Shown: piece after piece, positions 44,246-53,540 of the stretch
How positions within the stretch are numbered: position 1 is the stretch's first letter
Layout: every line of letters starts with the position of its first letter
Assembly: GCA_031771865.1 (NCBI GenBank)
Contig: JASISA010000025.1
Location: 2,356,001 to 2,420,000, forward strand
Length of the DNA: 64,000 bases
Reading direction: 5' to 3'
Source: Nothophaeocryptopus gaeumannii
Lineage: Eukaryota; Ascomycota; Dothideomycetes; Mycosphaerellales; Mycosphaerellaceae
The notes under the pieces: generated by a model
Seen by the model: only the letters and a program-made list of their open reading frames with translations
What the model was told of the DNA's origin: nothing
Database searches by the model: none
Program-made: the position numbers and the translations under genes

Positions 44246-45728
44246 ATGGAGACAATCGAGAGTGCCAGCGATTCTGACTTACCTTCGTCTTTCATTTCAC
44301 AGCCAATTCTCTGCTTGAACGAGACAGTTTTACTAGAGATGATATCCTCAGCAACACCACCAAACAAGTACCCTCTTGTCAAGTTGCCGCATCCATTCCT
44401 GACCACATACCGAGTCCAAGCAACCTCGCAAACGACACCGCCAAAGCTTGTCTTGACATTGGACGACCAACTTGTATCTGGAAGATCACCAGCAGAACCA
44501 TTCCATTCCGACTCGCTTTCGTGGACCGATCTCTCTTTCAGGCCAAAGGAATCATGTCCGCAGCTCAATGACAATAGTGCCTGGGCCCGAGCATATCGCA
44601 GTCCTCAGAGCACCTTTCAGTGGACGAGCAAAAGCGTGCCTTCTTTGGCTCAAATCTGGAATGTCGTCCACGCAATCTATCTTGCACACCCCACAAATGA
44701 GTACTTCAGGCTTGTCCTGGACGGTATTGAGAAGGACACAATTCGCAAGGAGTTGCTGGTCACTGGTCTTGCGGTCGAACATCCGAAACCATGGACACCA
44801 ACTGTAAAGCCATACGAGCCGTCCGAGGAGCTTTTGATTCTGCGGAGTTCTTTCTGGCAAGGCGCAGCTTCTCCTACCGGCTCTCGTCCAATCTGGGTAG
44901 TCGGTGATGGCACAGATGGTCCTTTGCGAAAGCTTTTGGATCAATATCCTGTGATGCCAGAGAACTACCAGATCACAATGAAGTTCCCTCAAGAACCAGT
45001 ATATACTCGGCATCCAACACGGCGCCCAAAGCCGCATCCTGGCTCAATCGCATACAGTCGCTACATCCCGGAGATCGATGAAGTCTTCTCGCTCGAAGTG
45101 GTTGACTGGGAAGATCAGACACATCTTGAGCTGTTCAATAAATGGCAGAATGATCCGCGAGTCGCAAAAGGTTGGAATGAGACCGGCACCCTCGCACAAC
45201 ATCGCGAGTACCTGAGGAAGCTGCACTTCGATCCTCATGTCCTTTGCCTCTTCGGACGTTTCAATGATACCCGGTTCTCGTACTATGAGCTTTATTGGTC
45301 AAAGGTGAGCCTTTCCTCGATCTCCCTTCTGATCTTCGCTGACACAATGATCGCAGGAGGACCACTACGGAGCGCACTACGACGCAGGCTCCTACGATCG
45401 TGGCCGACACTCTCTCGTCGGAGATGAGTCTTTCCGCGGCTCTCATCGGGTCAACGCTTGGTACTCCAGCTGCATCCACTACTGCTTCCTCGACGACGTG
45501 CGAACGGCCAACGTGGTCGGCGAACCCCGAGCAATAGGCGGAACAATCCTCTCGTACGAGAACTCGCAGGGTCTTACTATTGGCAAATATGTTGATCTGG
45601 GCCACAAGCGCTCGGTGCACTCCGTATGTAGTCGAGAGAAGTGGTTCCAGTTGTGTCCACTATTCTGGGATGGGAGGAAGAAGCCATTGGAGTCGGCTGA
45701 TCGGGCGGCGTGGAATGCCAAGTTGTAA
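44246..45728 (+). CDS. sidF: SidF-type N5-hydroxyornithine acyltransferase
   Basis: Exons 44246..45304 and 45357..45728 give 476 residues, near the size of SidF; the 52-nt intron starts GTGAGC and ends CAG. The ATG at 44246 (METIESASD) is preferred over non-family upstream sequence in the same frame. The N-terminal half is a diverged GNAT-like module. The C-terminal half is the siderophore acyltransferase (AlcB/IucB-type GNAT): WNETGTLAQHREYLRK, then FNDTRFSYYELYWSK joined across the intron to EDHYGAHYDAGSYDRG, and a GTILSYENSQG block. The protein ends in AKL, a valid type 1 peroxisomal signal. It transfers an acyl group (anhydromevalonyl in fusarinine pathways) to N5-hydroxyornithine, giving the NRPS substrate. 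Both peroxisomal enzymes being adjacent supports the pathway call. Confidence 0.93.
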
Positions 45729-46713
45729 CGTTGTGATGAGCATCAGACAAGAGAGTTGTTCTCCGGCACTGAATCAACATGCAGTCAAGGATTCAAGACC
45801 TACACCTCACATCGCCTTCGCCGTCGTAGTCGTGATGCCTTGTCGTTTCTCGTTCAATAATAGCGATGCCAAGATGTAATGATGGGCTTGACTGCTCATC
45901 ATGTGCCCCAACAGCCAAGGACCCCATCTCAGCCGGTTCTGCCGTCGTCCAGTGCAGAGTTCCCGTCCTTCGTTGTATGTGTGTCACGAGATGTCTTTGT
46001 TGAAGGGAAGATTTTGATGGCGTTACTTCGCTTGATGCTCGCGCGAACGCCACGCGGCGCGCCGGTGTCCTCGACAGGGGACGGGGCGAGGTAAGAATTA
46101 GGTTATCTTGATCCGAGCGCATCAGATAAAGCGGGTGAGCTTAGTCAAGGATTGGTTGAGCTTGAGCACGTTCAAGCCACCAGTCTCCCCTCAAGCACAA
46201 GTCAATGCGTATGGCTGCTGACGCCATCCTCTCTAAAGAGCAGACATTGGGCCCGGGGAGTCCACGATGAGGATAGAGAACAGCCCAGGCGATTTCGCTA
46301 CAAGGCAAAGCGCCGATTGTGTCCTGGACCAACATCTCCACTACTTGCAAACTGCTCCCTGGTCGCTTCATGCATTCTATACACTCGCTCACCCCTGTCA
46401 CAATTGCCGAAATTGATCCATCTAACTACGAGGGCGACCCATCCTAATGCCTCGCTTTAAATGGTGCTACCAGTCGAGAGGGAGGGGTGGACTAGTCTGG
46501 GACCGTCTCCCTGCATGCCACTTCGCATTAGCACGTGGGACCGACCTCGGGAGGGGAGCTCAATGTGTGCCATCATCGTCTGATGCTGCAGCCCAGAGCT
46601 GGCGATGATGTTGCTCTACACAGCTCTCTGCTCAAACGAGCATTCCAAGCTGCAATACATCGAAAATCTTGTGTCGTCTGACTTTACCGGTTCTGTCTGA
46701 TTCGCGCGCGAGC
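45729..46713. other. Upstream region of the SidJ-like gene
   Basis: Almost 1 kb without a gene; it holds the promoter of the SidJ-like gene and an exact iron-GATA site. A TTATCT core on the opposite strand lies 15 bases away from that site. Confidence 0.5.
46121..46129 (+). promoter_or_regulatory. Iron-responsive GATA site, ATCAGATAA
   Basis: Second exact ATCWGATAA match in the cluster, 585 bp upstream of the SidJ-like start codon. A TTATCT core (AGATAA on the minus strand) at 46103-46108 may make it a paired site. Confidence 0.55.
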
Positions 46714-47841
46714 ATGCATTCCAAGTTCTGGCCGAAGGGAGGCCTGCCGGGCATCTTGCATCATTATGTACGTTCTGGACTTCTTCGAACGCCTGGAATA
46801 AGGTCAGGAAGCTGACGAGATCCCTTCCCCATACTGTAGACCGAGACTCTGGTGACCTTCGAATTCACATCCGGTGCAGTACGGAAGCCTAACAGTCTGC
46901 TGTTCGTAGGAGGTCTTGGAGATGGGCTTGGAACCACATCGTACATGGCCGACCTGTGTCGAGCCCTCGAACCGACACCATGGTCAATCTTCACACTGAA
47001 CCTCACGTCTTCATTCCAATCATGGGGATTAGGACACCTGGACAGAGATACAGACGAAATCGCCCAATGTCTCAAGTACATCAACGAGTACAAGAAGGAG
47101 AAGTTTTTAGATGGCAAGCTCGTATTGATGGGCCACTCAACAGGCAGTCAAGACGTCCTGCATTACCTCCACCGCCCAAACCCTCACATAAGTAAATCGC
47201 CTTTCGACGAAGAGCTCGAGCACATCCACCGACCCATCCTCGACGGAGCAATCATGCAAGCTCCCGTCTCCGACAGACAAGTAATCCACCTCGTCATCAA
47301 ATACGGCTGGCGAGGCAAGTCTCCCAGCGAGCTGCAAGCCGTCTTCGACCAGCTAGTCGCACTCGCCAAAGAGGCCGAAAACTCCAAGAAGTCTCTCGAT
47401 ACCCTGCTCCCTCTTTGGATGACCTACAAAATCGGCTACCCAGCGAATACACCAGTCAGCGCACGAAGATTCCTCAGTCTCGTCAGTCCCGAAACGCCAA
47501 AGTCGCCGTCGGAAGATGATCTCTTCAGCTCTGATGTAAGCAATGAGACGCTCAAGACGACATTTGGAGCAGTACGAGATCGTAGGTTATTGAGATATAA
47601 GTTGTTGGTGTTGGAGTCGGGGGCAGATCAATCTGTGCCGGAGTGGGTGGATAAGAAAGCATTGCTTGAGAGGTGGAGGAAAGCTTTGGATCATGATGGA
47701 AGGGAGCAGATTTGGGATCAAGAGCATAGTGGTGTGATACCGGGTGCTTCGCATGCGTTGAGTAATGATGATCAAGTGGAGCCACGGGAGGATCTTGTAC
47801 GGAGGGTAATGGGGTACATGGATGGTTTAGAGAAGTCTTGA
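46714..47841 (+). CDS. sidJ: SidJ-type siderophore esterase (DUF1749, alpha/beta hydrolase)
   Basis: Exons 46714..46767 and 46840..47841 give 351 residues. Exon 1 is only 54 nt, coding MHSKFWPKGGLPGILHHY; the 72-nt intron starts GTACGT and ends TAG. Without exon 1 the main frame has no ATG. Exon 2 is a DUF1749 hydrolase: LLFVGGLGDGL (oxyanion region), LVLMGHSTGSQDVL (nucleophile Ser in GHSTG), ILDGAIMQAPVSDR, a DQSVPEWVDK acid-residue region and GASHALSND with the catalytic His. SidJ-type enzymes hydrolyse ester bonds of fusarinine-type siderophore breakdown products in the cytosol, helping iron release. Position beside SidF and the siderophore importer matches this role. Family and context agree well. 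Confidence 0.9.
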
Positions 47842-48114
47842 ATCAGTTACCTCATTGTATGAAGACACTTCCGCAGCAATGCTACGATCAAGTTCGAAGA
47901 CTTTGAACGAAGTTTGCAATCGTCTCAGATGTTGAGATGTACGATATAGAATGCACGACAAATCATGTATACATAACCATGGACTTTCCCGTTAATCACA
48001 CTGCATCCATATCTCCTGGGTGCTTCTCCATCTCACTCCACACAATAGCTGAGAGTTGCCCAGACTCCCGAAAGAGCGTTCGACCCGACACAACATCCTA
48101 GAACAGGCAACCCT

Positions 48115-50071
48115 CTAGAACAGCACACCCTTCGTCTGCTGCTTCGTAACCTTAATATCGCGAATAACAACCATCCAAACCAACGACAAAGCCATAACAG
48201 CCGTACCAGCAATCAACATCCTACTCTGCGCCACACCATACGCAACCTGAATAGCATGTCGAATCGGAGTCCCCTGTCCATAGCTAAGCTGCTCAGAAAG
48301 AGAATCGTAAATCGTCTCCCAATCAGTGACATCAGGCAGATACTTCCTCAAAGCAGCAGGTAACGAGTTAGTCCAGATAGCACCAGAGATGGACCCTCCA
48401 ATCGCACCACCGATATTTCCAAAAACACCCAGAACGGCGAGAGCGGAAGCAGCATCGTTGTGAGATCCGACGGACAGGACGGCGACTTGCTGGACGATAA
48501 TCATAGTTCCACCAGCGAACGCGATGAAGATTTGGCACATGATCGGATATCCGACCGACCAACCCGGTTGACGGAAATAAATCATGAGCCCGACACCAAG
48601 GAGGTAAAGTGGGACGGCCCAGAAAAGCAACCATCTGAAACGACCGGATTTCTTGATTGCGAGACCGACAACCAGCAGCCAGACACCAGAAACAACGTCG
48701 AAAATATTGCTTATGTATCCGGCGACTTCGATGCTGGTGCCATAGACGACTTGGAGGTAGGAGGTGTAATAGTCGTCCCAGCAGTAGTAGGCGATTTGGT
48801 AGGTTAAGTCTAGGAGACAGGCGCCTAGGACGGTTCGGGAGATGAGGATGTTCCAGGGCAGGAAGGGGACACGAGCTAGATAGCGTTCGGAGAGGGCGAA
48901 GGCTACGAGGCAGGCGAAACCGAGGATGAGCATGGCGATGATGTAGCCTTGTGCCCATTCGTTGGCGGCGGAGCTGGCGATGGTGAAGGGTAGAAGCATC
49001 AGGACTAGACCAGCTGCCAGGAGGAAAGTTCCAATCACTGTGGAAAGTCATTACATCGTTGCTTGATACGTGGTGTGCTCACTTACGATCGAACTCGACG
49101 AGGAAATGCCAGACGTTTTGCATGAATGTCCTGCCGCTTCGCTCTCTGGGCTGCAGTAGTCCGTTCTTCTTGGCGAGGTGGCGGTTGTATCGCAGAATGA
49201 CGAACATTGGTGTTGCGACAATCGGCAGCACAATAGCGAAGCAGCCGTATCCCCATCTCCAGTTGGTTGCGTAGAAGTCCTCGGCGGCCGACGGACCAGC
49301 AAAGGCGGAGATGATGTACGGCGAAGACGTAAAAGCGTATGCAAGTCCTCGATCGCGGAGAGTAGAGGTATCAGCTGTAATGACATCGATTGCGAAGATC
49401 ATGCCGGTGAAACCGATCGTATAGAAGACCTTTTATCTCATCAGTGATCTTTCAATTTTGATCAGCGCATCAGACTGGAAATACCTGCGCCGCGCAGTAG
49501 GTCTCAATGTCGGTGCAGCAAGCAGATAAGATCAGGCCTAGCGTTGCAAATGCGACCATGACAACAAATCCGATCGAACGATCGAAGAGATTCAGAATCT
49601 TGGCAAGGGGCATGTAGGTCGCTGCGCCCATAACGCTGGAAACGACCGAGATGACCGGCAGCAGCGAGTGTGACTCGAAGTCACTTGTCACGTAGGCTGA
49701 TAAACTTCCTGTGATGGAGTTCTGCATGGCATTGACCATGTAAAGGGACCACATGCTTTGTTCTCATCGTTAGCTGATTTGTTGATCCGTCAGTTCGAGC
49801 TCACTCACAAGAAGTAAGCAATGCCCAGCGATGTCTTCGTCCATGTCAAGGTGATGGCCTCTGCTGCTCTGACACCATCCTGTGCCTCCTCGTTCGGTTT
49901 CTGCGGTGCATCTGACTGCTCGGCAGCCACATCGGCCGTTACAATCTTGTCGTCTGCGACAACTGACGAGTGCTCGCCTACAGGAGTCGATGTACCTTCA
50001 GACGGAGTGCCATCGGACTCTCTGCTTTGGAAGCCGGGGAAGAACTTCTCCCTCAGCCCTGATAGCTGCAT
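48115..50071 (-). CDS. MirB-type siderophore-iron transporter, MFS (SIT family)
   Basis: Four exons, 50071..49809, 49755..49485, 49429..49087 and 49037..48115, give 599 residues; introns of 53, 55 and 49 nt are all GT..AG and frame-preserving. The ATG at 50071 (MQLSGLREKFFPGF) is preferred to an upstream in-frame ATG at 50257, because SIT proteins begin with such an acidic cytosolic tail. About 14 membrane spans follow. Typical SIT blocks include WSLYMVNAMQNSI, SVMGAATYMPLAKILN, DRGLAYAFTSSPYIISAF, YCWDDYYTSYLQVVYG, and the C-terminal block of the family (GAIGGSISGAIWTNSLP; LPDVTDWETIYDSL). It would import ferric siderophores by proton symport at the plasma membrane. It is convergent with the SidJ-like gene, closing the cluster. 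Confidence 0.93.
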
Positions 50072-51490
50072 CTTGTCGATCGATATTAGATGGTCCTTCA
50101 CCAGCACTCCAGTCGAAAGGAATGCTAGCAGGATGAACGAGTGTGCAGGGTGCCAAGTGAATAACGTGCGCAGAGACGAGGGCGATATTTGGGCAGGTTG
50201 GCACGACCAGGGCAAATGGGCATCACGCCGTGCAAGCCAACACCTCGTGCAGGCCAAGCACTGATTCGTACGCTCGAGAGAGTGGATCCCACCCAGCAGT
50301 GAGGGAGAGAAGGGAAACGCGCCCAGAAAACGCTGATCTTAGATTGATAAGATTACGACCAGGCTTTCAAGGAAGCATACGGGCGGACTCGGCTATGCAG
50401 CATCTTGTTGGAAAGGCGCTTGTGGCTCCGTCTTAGTCGCTGGGCAATGCTTTCTGTGGGTGGTGGCTAGTTCCAGTCGCATGCAACGCCGCGATGAGCG
50501 AGGTCGGAGCTTTTAGCGATCCCATACCAATAGAGAAGTATTCCCACGCCTTGTTGAGCCGGAAGCCGAGTGGGCGTGGCTGTCCATGCCGAACCAGGGC
50601 TAGATTCTTCAGCCAGAGACCGCGAATCTCACGACATCCAACTCGCACGGGTGGTCGAGGAAAATGTGCAGTATCTGAGTGAGCAGGCGATATTCGTACG
50701 ATATGTGGTCCTCGAAGTGTCTAGACGTGCCACGGCCGGATCCATCGGCCGCAAAGTCAAGGACAGCCATCTGCAGAGGACTCCCGATGCATATTCCTGC
50801 GTGAATTCGTACATAATGTGGAGTCCGCTGTGTTGTGAGTACGCCTGCAATGCGGCCTGAGCAAGGGTAGCAGATCACTCGTGAAGGCCTTCATATGGTC
50901 GTGGTACTGATGGAGTACTTGCTCCGTGAAGTCGTTCGTGATGCATGGCGTGTCGCGGTAACGGGCGCGAATGTATGGAATGTCAATCTCCTCCTCGATG
51001 CTTGCGTATGTTGCTAGATGGCTAGGCGATCTCTTGGGTGTTCCTGGTCGTTGATGGCCGAGACAAGGAGACTGCGAGGAGAGGAGAGTGCTGCGAGAGA
51101 CAACGGCATCGGGCCGGTGGTTCCACTTCTGCCGGTCAGGCACCGAGGCGTGGATTTTCTTCAACAATGTCGTCGACCATCATACTCGCAACGAAGTGAA
51201 AATTGCGAAAGGCATGCGAAGATTTTGTATCTCATGGAATGAATTGCTTCCAGTCAGGGAAAGAGCGATCGACAACTCATGGAAGCAGGGGTCTCTTAGG
51301 CTCATGAATGCATTCATATTAAATCCATCTCAAGAGTGGGATGTCCACTCACTCCATACACCTTTTGTGTAGCATAGCTAACAATCGTCCATCTCATCAG
51401 TGTCGTCGTGACTCGTTCGAACATCATCTCATCATCTAATCTGTTCTCAATACCCGTGGCCTGACGGTCTTCGGACGTAAGAAGCGAAGT
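50072..51490. other. Upstream region of the siderophore importer
   Basis: It contains GATA cores, including TTGATAAGAT near 50344-50353, but no exact ATCWGATAA. Several minus-strand frames at 50433-51167 look faintly protein-like but form no consistent gene. Confidence 0.4.
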
Positions 51491-52104
51491 TTAGTTCCTT
51501 GGAATCTTTCCAGTGAACTTGTCGCGGATCCAATGAACGTTGCCTTGCTTCTGATCCTGGCCACGCTTCTGACGCTGGTTGGTGCCTTCCATCGACGAAG
51601 CATAGCCATACGACCATTGAGGTGTCGTTTGCTGAGGGTTTGTATCCGCCGGCGCTGAGCCACAAGACTGACCGGTTGACTGCTGCGTACCGTATGAGCC
51701 AGATTGTTGATCAGAAGTGCCCCCTGACTTCCGCTCGCATCAGCAGCAGCCGCGGGCTGAGCCGGTGGTTGATATTGACCAGAACTGCTTTCTTGACTTC
51801 CACTCGCGTAAGATCCGGCAGCGGGCTGATCCGTGACAGCACCAGACTGCCGCGAACTTTGCATTCCAGACATCTGAGACTCCTCGCTCGTGGACTGTTC
51901 CGGTTGGGCCCCTGTGCCAGAAGCGTAGCTACCCGCTGGAGGTTGATATTCGGGCGGAGTCTGGGTATCCGCTGTTGCCTGATTCTGATTCTCTGATGAA
52001 GTCACTGCTCCTTGTGTTTGGCCAGTGGTACCACTGCCGTAGGATCCCTCTTGTGCAGCCACCAAGGCCGCGAAGCCGACAGCGAGGAGTGTAGTAGGAC
52101 GCAT
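51491..52104 (-). pseudogene. Small secreted Ser/Gly/Gln-rich protein gene, frameshifted in a G run
   Basis: The frame starts at the ATG at 52104 with a clear signal peptide (MRPTTLLAVGFAALVAAQ). It continues with imperfect repeats around GSYASG/GSYGSG separated by Gln/Pro/Ser-rich spacers, as in fungal secreted low-complexity or cell-wall proteins. At a run of five G on the coding strand (51724-51720) the repeat pattern jumps to the +1 frame: before it come ...QPAAAADASGSQG, after it GTSDQQSGSYGTQQSTG... ending in KFTGKIPRN and TAA at 51493-51491. The native frame instead continues with Arg-rich sequence of no pattern down to about 51436. One missing G explains this, so it is a recent mutation, a sequencing error in a homopolymer or a length-variable tract. 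Function unknown. Confidence 0.6.
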
Positions 52105-53540
52105 GATAGCCGTTGAAAACTGACAAGATAGACTGGCGGTCGTGATGAGGCTTATGCAAGTTCTCAAAGCCTAAAGGATTCAGGATTGAGGGTAATCGTG
52201 GTGGGAAAGAGAAGGACAGTATGAGAGTCTGTCGAGGAGACAGGTACGTCTTTATACATGCTTCACCACCCAGCACATGTCGAATGCGTTGTACATGCCG
52301 GAGCTCGACACGCACCCAGACGGCTGTTGACAAGCTTTTTCGTGAAGGACTGCATGCCGCATAGGACAAGAGCAGCATTAGAGCTGCATCCGAGCACGGT
52401 CTGCAGCCTTCCTGGTGACGGATACCATCGGGGTGTTGCAACACCAACCGCAGCCAGTAGCCAAAGCTTCTGTCTCCGAGCATACCAAATTTTTTTTCGC
52501 ATCGGGATCGTATCCGTTCAACGAGTTTCGTAAAGCTTCTGGTACCGTCAGTATTTTCACCCCCCACGGCGTCTTCTTGCATACTGGAAATTCGTCAGCG
52601 TACGCGTAGGACACGTACTGTAACAAGTCGCTGTCAAGACAATTCATTGATGCGTCAAGCTTTTGAGGCCTGTGTTTCGAATATTTATTGTTAAGTTCGA
52701 TGACTGCCGGAACTCGCGAGAGTTGTCTTTGAGTCAAGAATATGTCCATTAGCTATTTTCGCTCCCAACAGAGTTCACGTGACCATTCCAGAACCCAGAA
52801 ATCCTAGGATGATGTCCAGGGCTTCGTGAACCATGCCAAGGGACAGTGACGAGGGCTGGATCAGATGGAGAACCGAGGCGGAATGTAACAGGCTATCCAC
52901 CCGCAGTCTGCAGCACGAGAACTTCTGCACCTGGTCACAGCTCGTGAAGCGCTGCGCTGTCTACCACTCATCCACTAACATACCTGGCTTCGATCTCCCT
53001 CGGATCACCAACATTGCCAGGTATAGTGAGTCCCGACTCGTCGCTGAAGATGTGCCTGCATGCCGCGATACGATAGACTTCGCGGGAGGTGCGTCTCGTT
53101 TCCGCGGCGGGTGATGTACGGTAGGGTAGTTTATTGAGCATACGAGCCGAAGTAGCAGAGCAGGAACCATGTGTACCTCTGTATGCCAACTTATAGTTTC
53201 AGTATCCGATTGGAGCGCTCCAATGTCCAAAGTCCGTGACAATCGTCATCTTTTTGCGAGCCGTGTCCAAGATGGAGATTCAAGTCTGGCTGAGGTGAGG
53301 CGGCAGAAGCCTATGTTTCAAGACTGTGCATCATTCGTCACCAAACGCTTTGCCATGATGGCGGGTGCCGGCGGGTGCCAAGCAAATCAATCATCAGCGT
53401 GCTTGTGTTGAGCCAGCCAGATATGTTAAGTAGCCTTTTACGTCCTGGCGGCCAAGTCTTAGGCGTGTGCGGTGGATCTCCGGCTTGGCCCAGATACCAT
53501 CATCAGATGTGTATTGATCAGAGAGCTTGACACATGCACC
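52105..53540. other. 1.4-kb intergenic stretch
   Basis: Upstream of the secreted-protein gene and downstream of the regulator gene. A 123-codon minus-strand frame (52378-52749) has several Cys residues but no signal peptide or family resemblance, so it is not called. Confidence 0.45.

Noticed and set aside
52378..52749. 123-codon Cys-containing minus-strand frame as a possible effector
   Set aside because: No signal peptide and no paired Cys pattern; not enough to support a gene.
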